This document shows, piece after piece, positions 55,415 through 63,210 of a DNA stretch of 64,000 bases (position 1 is its first letter; each line of letters opens with the position of its first letter). Made by a program: the position numbers and the translations under genes. The stretch comes from Gimesia sp. (lineage in GTDB: Bacteria; Planctomycetota; Planctomycetia; Planctomycetales; Planctomycetaceae): positions 124,001 to 188,000 of the forward strand of contig NZ_JAVJSQ010000014.1 in assembly GCF_040219335.1 (NCBI RefSeq), read 5' to 3'. The notes beneath the pieces were generated by a model. That model searched no databases. It was not told where the DNA came from and was given only the letters and a program-made list of their open reading frames with translations.

Positions 55415-55810
55415 TTACCAGATGGTGCACAGCAGCTCGCCGCCCACACCTTCTTTTTTCGCTTCACGATTGCTCAGCACGCCTTTGCTGGTAGACAGGA
55501 TGCTGACACCCAGCCCCTGCAGAACTTCCGGCATGGACCGCAGGTCCTGGTAGTGGCGACGTCCGGGTTTACTTTCACGGACGATTCGCTGAATGACGCG
55601 TTCCCCGTTGGGACCATATTTCAGATTGACACGCAGCACGTTCTGTGGAGTGTCTTCAATGACTTCATAGTCCCAGATGTAACCTTCCCGCTGCAAGGCG
55701 CCAGCGATGGCGGTCTTGATTTTGGAAGCAGGAATATCTACAAACGGCCGTTCAATCTGCAGTGCATTACGAATTCGTGTCAGCATGTCTGCAATGGGGT
55801 CTGTCATCAT
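55415..55810 (-). CDS. rpsH: 30S ribosomal protein S8
   Basis: A 131-residue protein: MTDPIADMLTRIRNALQ, IPASKIKTAIAGALQREGYI, and the C-terminal VLQGLGVSILSTSKGVLSNREAKKEGVGGELLCTIW in outline (key strings GVSILSTSKGVLSNREA and GGELLC). S8 binds 16S helix 21 and in enterobacteria also represses the spc operon. Two ATG codons (55810 and 55807) are possible. It directly follows rplE; the usual rpsN between them is missing. Confidence 0.97.
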   Translation of the reverse strand: MMTDPIADMLTRIRNALQIERPFVDIPASKIKTAIAGALQREGYIWDYEVIEDTPQNVLRVNLKYGPNGERVIQRIVRESKPGRRHYQDLRSMPEVLQGLGVSILSTSKGVLSNREAKKEGVGGELLCTIW

Positions 55811-55890
55811 TAGCTGGCTACCCTCACTTTAATCTCCGACGATCTACCAAAAAAATTGTGTTGTATCTTATTGAAATCTTTGAAACGCGA

Positions 55891-56436
55891 TTACTTGCGG
55901 AAAGGCATACCGAGCTCGGTCAGCAACAGCCGACCTTCGTCGTTATCCTTGGCAGTAGTCACGATAGTAATATTCATCCCCTGGGCATGATGCACGGAAT
56001 CGGGATCGATTTCCAGGAAAACCACCTGCTCGTTGAGACCCAGGCTGTAGTTGCCTGCACCGTCGAACGCTTTGGGATTTACCCCCCGGAAGTCGCGTAC
56101 ACGCGGCAGAGCCAGGGAGATCAGTCGTTCCAGAAATTCGTACATCCGGGTGCCACGCAGGGTTACGCGACAGCCGATTTCCTGACCTTCACGCAGTTTG
56201 AAACCAGCCACAGACTTACGGGCCCGGGTGATCTGCGATTTCTGGCCTGCCAGAATTGTCAGGTGGTCAGCTGCTTCAGTCAGACGCTTCCGGTCCTGGT
56301 TGGCAGCACCAATCCCCATGCTGATCACGACCTTTTCAATCTGAGGCAGTGAGTGCACGTTGGTGCGTCCCAGTTTTTCCTTCAGGACGGGAACAATCTC
56401 TTCACGATATTGTTTTAATAATGTTGGTATTGCCAT
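55891..56436 (-). CDS. rplE: 50S ribosomal protein L5
   Basis: A 181-residue protein: LPQIEKVVISMGIGAANQD, ITRARKSVAGFKLREGQEIGCRVTLRG, LPRVRDFRGVNPKAFDGAGNYSLGLNEQVVFLEID in outline (key strings RKSVAGFKLREG and FRGVNPKAFDG). L5 binds 5S rRNA and contacts P-site tRNA. ATG at 56436. The 80 bases after its stop are too short for an rpsN gene. Confidence 0.98.
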   Translation of the reverse strand: MAIPTLLKQYREEIVPVLKEKLGRTNVHSLPQIEKVVISMGIGAANQDRKRLTEAADHLTILAGQKSQITRARKSVAGFKLREGQEIGCRVTLRGTRMYEFLERLISLALPRVRDFRGVNPKAFDGAGNYSLGLNEQVVFLEIDPDSVHHAQGMNITIVTTAKDNDEGRLLLTELGMPFRK

Positions 56437-56499
56437 GTTTCTGTTTCAGACCGGCCGAACTTCGGAACAGTCTTCCTTACTGAAAACTACTGATGCTGA

Positions 56500-56853
56500 T
56501 TACTGTTTCTGGTATTTTGCATTCGCTGGACTGATCGTTCCCAGTGAGGCATCGCACGATTTGCAGAACCGTTCTTTGCTGCCATCAGCGGTGTAACGAT
56601 ATCCGATGCGGGTCCCTTTACTGCAGGCTTCGCAGTAAAACTTGACGTTGGAAGCATCGATCGGCATCTCAATTTCCAGACGTCCCCCCTGAGGGCTCTT
56701 GGGATGTCCGCGTTTCACGTGCTTCAGGGCACGGTTTACATTTTCTACTGTCAGCTTTTTACCGCCATCGACGACCGACAATACACGCCGGGGAGTATCG
56801 CCTGCATCGGCTCCGGTGACCACAATCACTGAATCGCCACGTCGTATCTTCAT
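56500..56853 (-). CDS. rplX: 50S ribosomal protein L24
   Basis: A 117-residue protein with a KOW motif at the start: RRGDSVIVVTGADAGDTPRRVLSV, then VNRALKHVKRGHPKSPQGGRLEIEMPI. The final part holds four Cys in two CxxC pairs (CEAC and CKSC), a zinc-ribbon-like ending seen in several phyla but absent from Escherichia coli L24. GAGGTGG is ahead of the ATG at 56853, which is one base after the rplN stop. Confidence 0.96.
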   Translation of the reverse strand: MKIRRGDSVIVVTGADAGDTPRRVLSVVDGGKKLTVENVNRALKHVKRGHPKSPQGGRLEIEMPIDASNVKFYCEACSKGTRIGYRYTADGSKERFCKSCDASLGTISPANAKYQKQ

Positions 56854-56854
56854 C

Positions 56855-57223
56855 TCAGACCACCTCGTTTGCCAGGCTAATAATTTTCAGATAACGGCGT
56901 TCGCGGAGTTCACGTGCTACAGCGCCGAAGATACGGGTTCCACGAGGGTTCCCATCACCGTCGATCAGCACGATGGCATTCCGATCGAACTTCACATAGC
57001 TGCCATCATCGCGGCGGCAGGGATACTTGGTGCGTACGATCACGCCCCGCAGTACCTGGCCTTTTTTAATGTTACTGCCAGCCAGTGTCTTCTGGATACT
57101 TACGACAATCACATCGCCGACTTCAGCAGTCCGACGGCCTGTACCACCCAGCACTTTAATGCACCGCGCGACTTTGGCTCCGGAGTTATCACATACATCC
57201 AGATCGGTTTGCATCTGAATCAT
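56855..57223 (-). CDS. rplN: 50S ribosomal protein L14
   Basis: A 122-residue protein with [58 protein letters not shown] and [40 protein letters not shown], shown here by their cores ([30 protein letters not shown]). L14 binds the factor-binding region and IF/RsfS partners. It is followed one base later by rplX and preceded by a 94-base gap from rpsQ. Confidence 0.98.
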   Translation of the reverse strand: MIQMQTDLDVCDNSGAKVARCIKVLGGTGRRTAEVGDVIVVSIQKTLAGSNIKKGQVLRGVIVRTKYPCRRDDGSYVKFDRNAIVLIDGDGNPRGTRIFGAVARELRERRYLKIISLANEVV

Positions 57224-57317
57224 GGCTTTGCCTGTTCCTTATCAACCAAAAAGATGAGGAAAATCCTGATCTTTGTACTATTAACTAAACCGAACCTGTA
57301 GTCGGTCAGAAGCGACT

Positions 57318-57563
57318 TCAGTCCTGTTTCTTCTCTACAACTCGGATTAAATCCCAACGCTTTGTCTTGGAACGGGGACGGCTTTCGATAATTTCTACCG
57401 TATCCCCTTCCTGTGCTTCATTCTGTTCATCGTGCACGTGGCAGACAGTCCGACCGCGAACGGTTTTCCCGTACAACGGATGACGGTATCGTCGCTGAAT
57501 TTCAACCCGCAACGTTTTGTCCATTTTGGCACTGGCCACTAAGCCTGTCAGTTTTTTTCGCAT
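57318..57563 (-). CDS. rpsQ: 30S ribosomal protein S17
   Basis: An 81-residue basic protein with [52 protein letters not shown] in outline and [20 protein letters not shown]. These are S17 landmarks; it binds 16S rRNA helix 11 early in assembly. The ATG is at 57563. It lies 27 bases after rpmC. Confidence 0.97.
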   Translation of the reverse strand: MRKKLTGLVASAKMDKTLRVEIQRRYRHPLYGKTVRGRTVCHVHDEQNEAQEGDTVEIIESRPRSKTKRWDLIRVVEKKQD

Positions 57564-57590
57564 GTCTTCTACTTACCCTAACGAGCCTGA

Positions 57591-57800
57591 TTAAGCATTA
57601 TTCTGCTGACTTAATTCGCGTTCACGACGGATTGTCTGAATCCGGGCAATTTCCCGTCTGAGCCGCTTAATGTTACTCGGTGCATCGAGCCGCTCCGTTG
57701 CCGCCTGGAAGCGCAACTGAAACAGTTCTTTCTGTGTTTCCTGCAGAGCAAATGACAATTGCTCATCATTCATCTCGCGTAATTCACTTGCTTTGGTCAT
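57591..57800 (-). CDS. rpmC: 50S ribosomal protein L29
   Basis: A 69-residue two-helix protein: MTKASELREMNDEQLSFAL, ELFQLRFQAATERLDAPSNIKRLRREIARIQTIRRERE. The ELFxLRFQxAT..L string identifies L29. It sits next to the peptide tunnel exit and helps dock SRP and trigger factor. It follows rplP by 90 bases, a somewhat long gap for this operon. Confidence 0.96.
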   Translation of the reverse strand: MTKASELREMNDEQLSFALQETQKELFQLRFQAATERLDAPSNIKRLRREIARIQTIRRERELSQQNNA

Positions 57801-57890
57801 CAGTCAAACCCAATGATTGTTTATCAGTCTCGCTGTAAGATGCAGACAGGACTAAAGTGTTTTAAAAAATCAGTTATCTGGTCGACAGCC

Positions 57891-58310
57891 CTAGACGGAC
57901 GGACGACGTTCTACCAGCCGGACGTTAACTGGTAACTTGTGTGCCACACGAGCGAAACAGCGTTTTGCTGCCTCGTGCGAGACACCTGCCAGTTCGAACA
58001 GAACCGTACCTGGCTTGACGACGGCGACCCAGTGATCCGGTTCCCCTTTACCCTTACCCATACGGGTTTCCAGAGGACGGGATGTTACCGACTTCTGCGG
58101 GAAGATCCGGATATAGAGCTTACCTTCACCTCGAACATATTGTGTGGCTGCAATTCGGCACGCTTCGATGGTTTGAGCTGTGATATGCCCCGGGTCCAGA
58201 GATTGTAAGCCCCATTCACCAAAGGCAACAGTGTTACCACGTGTCGCATTACCTTTTATGCGCCCTCTTTGGCTTTTGCGGTGCTTGACCCGCTTTGGCA
58301 TTAACGCCAT
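57891..58310 (-). CDS. rplP: 50S ribosomal protein L16
   Basis: A 139-residue protein: ALMPKRVKHRKSQRGRIKGNATRGN, FGEWGLQSLDPGHITAQTIEACRIAATQYVRGEGKLYIRIFPQKS in outline and GKGKGEPDHWVAVVKPGTVLFELAGV. L16 shapes the A site. The start at 58310 is fixed by GAGGAG at 58318-58323, seven bases upstream. That puts its first 62 bases inside the 3' end of rpsC, a larger overlap than is usual for this gene pair. Confidence 0.97.
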   Translation of the reverse strand: MALMPKRVKHRKSQRGRIKGNATRGNTVAFGEWGLQSLDPGHITAQTIEACRIAATQYVRGEGKLYIRIFPQKSVTSRPLETRMGKGKGEPDHWVAVVKPGTVLFELAGVSHEAAKRCFARVAHKLPVNVRLVERRPSV

Positions 58311-58950
58311 CGCGATTCTCCTCATCTGAATAATCACCAAGGTCAATCCAAACTTTCACTCCGATGACTCCGAAGGTGGTGTGTGCCTCGCGGAATCCGT
58401 AGTCAACGTGACGCTGCAGAGTCGACAGGGGGATTGAACCACGGCTTGCTTTTTCACGCCGTGACATTTCCGCTCCACCCAGACGACCGGAAAGCTCGAT
58501 CTTAATTCCATGAACGCCCGTTTCCATTACCTGGTCCAGGGCACGCTTAATAGTTCTTCGAAAGCTACCACGCTTGGAAAGCTGCTGTGCGATATCTTCC
58601 GCTACCAACGCCGCACTCTGCAGTGCATTGTCAACTTCAATAATCTTCAATTCCATCCGACGACCGGTGAGATCTTCAAGTTCGGCTTTCAACCGGTCTA
58701 CTTCCTGTCCCTTACGACCAATGATGATCCCGGGACGGGCCGTAAATAAGTGCACCACTACCTGATCGCGAGTTCTTTCGATCTCCACTTTCGGGATGCC
58801 GGCAAACTTATATTTGGTTTGAATAAATTTACGTACCTTCTGATCTTCAACCAGCAATGCCCCAAAATCTTTCTTGGAGGCATACCAACGACTTCTCCAG
58901 TCTTCAACGACTCCGACTCGAAATCCGGTTGGTCGAACTTTTTGCCCCAT
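58249..58950 (-). CDS. rpsC: 30S ribosomal protein S3
   Basis: A 233-residue protein: MGQKVRPTGFRVGVVEDWRSRWYA, the KH domain with RPGIIIGRKGQEVDRLKAEL, and RGSFRRTIKRALDQVMETGVHGIKIELSGRLGGAEMSR in outline (key strings GIKIELSGRLGGAEMSRREK, GVKVWI). S3 lines the mRNA entry tunnel. The C-terminal tail is Lys/Pro-rich and is shared, in another frame, with the start of rplP. AGGATAACC is before the ATG. Confidence 0.98.
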   Translation of the reverse strand: MGQKVRPTGFRVGVVEDWRSRWYASKKDFGALLVEDQKVRKFIQTKYKFAGIPKVEIERTRDQVVVHLFTARPGIIIGRKGQEVDRLKAELEDLTGRRMELKIIEVDNALQSAALVAEDIAQQLSKRGSFRRTIKRALDQVMETGVHGIKIELSGRLGGAEMSRREKASRGSIPLSTLQRHVDYGFREAHTTFGVIGVKVWIDLGDYSDEENRDGVNAKAGQAPQKPKRAHKR

Positions 58951-59018
58951 GATACAGGTTATCCTTTAAGTATTTCTGGTTGAGAATAATAAGTGTCTGG
59001 CAACAGTGATCCGATTAC

Positions 59019-59363
59019 CTAAGGCAATTCGGGAGCATCAATCGATACATGAATGTGAGACATCCGGCGACGAATCGTGTAGGCCATACCGCGAGCACGG
59101 GGCTGAATCCGTTTAAACATCGGACCGCCATCAACGCGTGCTTCGGTGATTTTCAGGCCTTCCACATTGCGGGCACCTTTGTCTTCAGCATTGGCCATCG
59201 CACTCTTGATAACCTTTTCCAGGAAACGGGCACCCCGGTTCGGAATGTATTTCAAAGAATCCAGACCTTCCGAAGCAGTCATTCCCCGAACCATGTCTGC
59301 AAAAGGACGCACCTTAGTTGCTGAGATTCGTGCAAATCGATGCATTGCTCGAACTTGCCCCAT
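59019..59363 (-). CDS. rplV: 50S ribosomal protein L22
   Basis: A 114-residue protein with RFARISATKVRPFADMVRG, LDSLKYIPNRGARFLEKVIKSAMANAEDKGA in outline and the C-terminal hairpin end KRIQPRARGMAYTIRRRMSHI that reaches into the peptide tunnel. The macrolide-site loop is complete. ATG at 59363. It lies 68 bases ahead of rpsC. Confidence 0.97.
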   Translation of the reverse strand: MGQVRAMHRFARISATKVRPFADMVRGMTASEGLDSLKYIPNRGARFLEKVIKSAMANAEDKGARNVEGLKITEARVDGGPMFKRIQPRARGMAYTIRRRMSHIHVSIDAPELP

Positions 59364-59444
59364 GACGATTACTCCACTTCACTATTGCTTAATTTCTATC
59401 GGTTACCGGCCTGTCAGGCCGTAATCACCACCAACACAAACAGT

Positions 59445-59711
59445 TTATTTCTTCTTAACGGTATGGCCGCGGAAGTTACGGGTCAGGGAGAACTCTCCCA
59501 GCTTGTGACCCACCATTTCTTCGGTGACATACACGTTTAAGTGAGCGCGCCCGTTATGCACCAGGAAAGTGTGACCTACAAATTCCGGAGCAATAGTTGA
59601 TGCCCGAGCCCATGTCTTGATCGGCGTCTTTTTTCCCGATTCGTTCAACTTCTCAATCTTCTTCAGAAGTTTAACGTCAACATAAGGCCCTTTTTTCAGA
59701 GAGCGACCCAT
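59445..59711 (-). CDS. rpsS: 30S ribosomal protein S19
   Basis: An 88-residue protein starting [20 protein letters not shown], then [44 protein letters not shown] in outline and SLTRNFRGH. These are the S19 landmarks. The ATG at 59711 is chosen over an in-frame start at 59726 because it matches the family N-terminus, with TTGAGGAC upstream. It binds the 30S head with S13. Confidence 0.97.
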   Translation of the reverse strand: MGRSLKKGPYVDVKLLKKIEKLNESGKKTPIKTWARASTIAPEFVGHTFLVHNGRAHLNVYVTEEMVGHKLGEFSLTRNFRGHTVKKK

Positions 59712-59772
59712 AAAACTTGTCCTCAATTATCGAAAACAGATAGTTATTTTTTATTCAGTTCAACACACTACG

Positions 59773-60630
59773 TCAGAGTTTCAGCTGGCCATAACGACGA
59801 GACTTACGCCGCCGAATGATAGCCTTTGATGAAGCTTTTTTCTTCTTGCGGGTCTTTCCACCTTTCGCAAGCTTACCAGTCGGACTACAGGGATGACGCC
59901 CCCCGGAGTTACGACCTTCACCACCACCCATCGGGTGTGCCACAGGGTTCATACAGGTACCACGCACGTGAGGACGACGCCCCATCCAGCGTTTACGACC
60001 AGCTTTACCCAGTACAACTTTTGTATGTTCAGAGTTACCAATTTCACCAATCGTTGCCCGGCAGGAACTGGGAACACGACGCACTTCGCCGGAAGGCAGA
60101 GTGATCTGAGCCCAGTTATCTTCGCGAGCATTCAGAACAGCACCTGTACCGGCACTCCGGCACAGCTGTCCGCCACGACCTGGCTGCATTTCAACATTGT
60201 GTACCATCGAGCCCAGCGGAATGTTTGCCAGAGGCATACAGTTGCCGACGTTCGGCTCAACCTTTTCGCCACTAACTACGGTATCACCGGCGGTCAAACC
60301 TTCCGGTGCCAGGATGTAACGCTTTTCACCATCAACATAGTGCAGCAGCGCGATCCGGGCCGAACGGTTGGGATCGTATTCAATCCCGTTAACCTTAGCT
60401 GGAACACCATCTTTATTTCGACGGAAGTCGATCAGACGATACATCCGCTTGTGCCCGCCGCCGCGATGCCGTGCGGTGATCACACCCTGGTTGTTTCGTC
60501 CACCTTTTTTCTTGTATCGTACGAGCAGGGATTTCTCAGGAGCCTTCTTACGATCTGTGATCGCTGCGAAATCGCTCACCGATGCACCACGCCGACCTGG
60601 TGTCGTTGGCTTGTAGAATCGGATTCCCAT
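59773..60630 (-). CDS. rplB: 50S ribosomal protein L2
   Basis: A 285-residue protein with [48 protein letters not shown] in outline, [21 protein letters not shown] and the C-terminal [34 protein letters not shown], which holds the conserved His near the peptidyl transferase centre. The family's usual RGxxMNPVDHPHGGGEG appears as [17 protein letters not shown], with D and H replaced. GAGGAAC precedes the ATG at 60630. Confidence 0.97.
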   Translation of the reverse strand: MGIRFYKPTTPGRRGASVSDFAAITDRKKAPEKSLLVRYKKKGGRNNQGVITARHRGGGHKRMYRLIDFRRNKDGVPAKVNGIEYDPNRSARIALLHYVDGEKRYILAPEGLTAGDTVVSGEKVEPNVGNCMPLANIPLGSMVHNVEMQPGRGGQLCRSAGTGAVLNAREDNWAQITLPSGEVRRVPSSCRATIGEIGNSEHTKVVLGKAGRKRWMGRRPHVRGTCMNPVAHPMGGGEGRNSGGRHPCSPTGKLAKGGKTRKKKKASSKAIIRRRKSRRYGQLKL

Positions 60631-60705
60631 AATTTAGTTCCTCAATGATCTGCTGGTTTCAAAAACCGGTTCACAATCTGTCTTCAATGCAACCCAACCT
60701 GCGGC

Positions 60706-61014
60706 TTAGAAGAATGAAATACGATCATCCTCGTGCAGTTCGACAATTGCCTTCTTCCAGGATTTTGTATAACCAACTTTATATCGATGGCGACGCGGCT
60801 TTCCGCCCCGGTTCTGGGTTCGCACGGAAACCACACGCACATTCCATAAATCAGATACCGCTTTTTTGATATCCGTCTTTGTCGCAGATTTATCAACGAC
60901 AAACGTGTATGTATTGTAAGACTCAGACTGATGAGTCCCTTTTTCTGTCACCAACGGCCGGATGACGACCTGATACGGTTCCAGCTGAACGCCTTTTTTT
61001 GAACCATCTGACAT
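60706..61014 (-). CDS. rplW: 50S ribosomal protein L23
   Basis: A 102-residue protein: LEPYQVVIRPLVTEKGTHQSESYNTYTFVVDKSATKTDIKKAVSDLWNVRVVSVRT in outline (key strings IRPLVTEKG and TKTDIKKAVSDLWNVRVVSVRT), then a Lys/Arg-rich GYTKSWKKAIVEL end. L23 lies at the tunnel exit and is the docking point of trigger factor and SRP. The ATG at 61014 follows TGAGG. Confidence 0.96.
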   Translation of the reverse strand: MSDGSKKGVQLEPYQVVIRPLVTEKGTHQSESYNTYTFVVDKSATKTDIKKAVSDLWNVRVVSVRTQNRGGKPRRHRYKVGYTKSWKKAIVELHEDDRISFF

Positions 61015-61067
61015 AACTGTTAACCTCAATATCCAGACTGGACTTTTAAACCAGGCACTTCGTCAAA

Positions 61068-61697
61068 TTAACCTTCATTCCGACCGAGCAGCACATCCAG
61101 GGCCGACTTAGTCAGCACCATCTGCCGCTTATGCAGAACATCGTATGCATTCAGATCACTGGCAGGAGAAACCTGAACCCCGGCAATATTGCGGGCAGAC
61201 TTCCAGACCACAGGATCGTGACCATCAACCGTCAACAGACAACTGGTGCCGGTCAGACCGAGTGCTTTCAGCACGCCGGCGACTTCTTTTGTTTTTGGCA
61301 CTTCGAGAGCCAGCTCATCCAGCAGAGTTACCTGCTCATCTTCAAACTTACTCAGAATCGCCATCCGGGTTGCGAGCTTGACTGCCTTCTTAGGAAGACG
61401 GTAACTCCAGTCTTTCGGAGACTTCGCAAAAGTGTGACCACCACCCCGACGAACAGGAGTCCGGACCGCACCAGCACGAGCCCGGCCCGTACCCTTCTGA
61501 CGGTACAGCTTTCTGGTACTACCAGCCACCATACCGCGGCTTTTGGACTTTGCAGAACCAATCCGCTTATTCGCCTGGTACATCACAACCACATCGTGGA
61601 GCAACTGGCGGTTGATACCACTGGCCAGTTCGGTGGACTCGAACTCATACTTGCCCACTTCTTTGCCAGCTTTATCTTGAATTGCAACTGAAATCAT
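61068..61697 (-). CDS. rplD: 50S ribosomal protein L4
   Basis: A 209-residue protein with INRQLLHDVVVMYQANKRIGSAKSKSRGMVAGSTRKLYRQKGTGRARAGAVRTPVRRGGGHTFAKSPKDWSYRLPKK in outline (key strings GSTRKLYRQKGTGRARAG, RGGGHTF). This loop lines the tunnel near the macrolide site. In enterobacteria L4 also represses the S10 operon; no such leader hairpin was found here. ATG at 61697. Confidence 0.97.
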   Translation of the reverse strand: MISVAIQDKAGKEVGKYEFESTELASGINRQLLHDVVVMYQANKRIGSAKSKSRGMVAGSTRKLYRQKGTGRARAGAVRTPVRRGGGHTFAKSPKDWSYRLPKKAVKLATRMAILSKFEDEQVTLLDELALEVPKTKEVAGVLKALGLTGTSCLLTVDGHDPVVWKSARNIAGVQVSPASDLNAYDVLHKRQMVLTKSALDVLLGRNEG

Positions 61698-61748
61698 TTC
61701 GACACCATTTATTAAGGCAGAATCAGGTAACTACTTCAAACACCCGAA

Positions 61749-62438
61749 TCAATATTTGTTAGTATGACGAATGACGAGATCACCACCGTTGGGACCGGGG
61801 ACGGCACCTCTTACCAGAAGCACACCATTCTCTTCGTCAACGCGGACAACTTTCAAGTGTCTGACAGTAATCTGCTTACCACCATACCGACCACCCATCC
61901 GCGTCCCCTTAAGAACACGAGAAGGATCTGCACTCATACCAATTGAACCACCATGGCGGTGCACACGCTTTACACCGTGTGTCGCACGCTGACCGGAGAA
62001 GTTATGACGTTTCATAACACCGGCAAAACCACGACCTTTACTGGTTCCAACCACGTCAATGTGAGTCACTTCATTGAACAGCGAAACGGTAAGCTCGTTA
62101 CCCACTTCACAGCCATGATCCTCACCATCCACGCGAAACTCTTTAATAAATCGCTTGGGCTCACAACCCGCCTTGCCGGCAACGGCCACACCCGCTTCTG
62201 TACGTTTTTTCTGACGCTTACTGTCCAGGGCGGCAACATGACCACGCTCACTGCGAGCAGACAGACGACGAGGCTTATCACCAAAACCGACCTGAACCGC
62301 TTCGTAGCCATCGGTGTCTAACGTGCGCACCTGCAAAACATGGCAGGGGCCAGCCTGAATCACCGTAACAGGAACCAGGACTCCATCGTCGTAAACTTGG
62401 GTCATTCCGACCTTTTTACCCAGCAGACCGACAGGCAT
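61749..62438 (-). CDS. rplC: 50S ribosomal protein L3
   Basis: A 229-residue protein starting MPVGLLGKKVGMTQVYDDG, then VTVIQAGPCHVLQVRTLDTDGYEAVQVGF in outline and KGRGFAGVMKRHNFSGQRATHGVKRVHRHGGSIG, which holds the Gln that is methylated in many bacteria. The ATG at 62438 gives the usual N-terminus, eight bases after AAGGG; two more start codons just upstream overlap that ribosome site. It begins 167 bases after rpsJ ends. Confidence 0.97.
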   Translation of the reverse strand: MPVGLLGKKVGMTQVYDDGVLVPVTVIQAGPCHVLQVRTLDTDGYEAVQVGFGDKPRRLSARSERGHVAALDSKRQKKRTEAGVAVAGKAGCEPKRFIKEFRVDGEDHGCEVGNELTVSLFNEVTHIDVVGTSKGRGFAGVMKRHNFSGQRATHGVKRVHRHGGSIGMSADPSRVLKGTRMGGRYGGKQITVRHLKVVRVDEENGVLLVRGAVPGPNGGDLVIRHTNKY

Positions 62439-62605
62439 ACTCATCACCCTTAAACAACGGGAACAGAGCTTCTACGAAATCCGCCCGCAGGCGAAAGCAA
62501 GAAGCATAGCACCACCAGCGATCAAATCGCCGGATCCCTAACCAATCAAGCAGACCCGGCGCAACACCAGACCCGCGAGCATCATAACGAAAACTTTATA
62601 AAGAA

Positions 62606-62938
62606 CTAGTTTCCGCCAGCGGACGCCTTAATTTTAATATCAACCCCAGCAGGCAGAGACAATTTATTCAAAGCATCAATCGTCTTGCCGGTTGGAGACA
62701 AAATATCAACCAAACGCTTATGAGTCCGAATTTCAAACTGCTCACGAGATTTCTTATCGATGTGAGGTCCCTTCAGAACCGTATATCGCTCAATCCGCGT
62801 CGGCAGAGGAATGGGGCCATGCACAATCGCACCGGTTCGCTTCGCCGTATCAACAATATCTGCTGCCGACTGATCCAACACGGAGTGATCATAAGCTTCC
62901 ATGCGAATTCTAATTCGCTCTTGACTCGCAACGGCCAC
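62606..62938 (-). CDS. rpsJ: 30S ribosomal protein S10
   Basis: A 110-residue protein: [71 protein letters not shown] in outline (key strings [19 protein letters not shown]). S10 belongs to the 30S head and, with NusB, forms an antitermination complex. The start is probably GTG at 62938, eight bases from AAGGA; a TTG at 62941 is also possible. It heads the S10 operon behind a strong promoter. Confidence 0.97.
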   Translation of the reverse strand: MAVASQERIRIRMEAYDHSVLDQSAADIVDTAKRTGAIVHGPIPLPTRIERYTVLKGPHIDKKSREQFEIRTHKRLVDILSPTGKTIDALNKLSLPAGVDIKIKASAGGN

Positions 62939-63009
62939 CAATAAATTCCTTCACTAAAATATGACTCAGACCCTGTTTAGACAACTTTCTCGCACAGGGA
63001 AGCGAGCAA

Positions 63010-63038
63010 TATTACTGGGAGCCTCACCGGTTGTCAAC
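63010..63038 (-). promoter_or_regulatory. Sigma-70 promoter of the S10 operon
   Basis: On the - strand TTGACA (63033-63038) is followed after exactly 17 bases by TAATAT (63010-63015), a near-consensus promoter. The expected transcript start is near 63003, leaving a leader of about 65 bases before rpsJ. Confidence 0.8.
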
Positions 63039-63210
63039 AACCCCAACAAAGCAGAAAATGCTTTTTTTGAAATTCCGACATTCCAGTTCAACCAGCGACC
63101 CAGCCACTGTTCATTTGAAACCTGCCACGCAACTTTCAAAATCGTAGACGTGACAAGTTACACATTCACCCCCTGGATACCAAGGCTGCCACGTCTCAAA
63201 TTTTTAAAAA

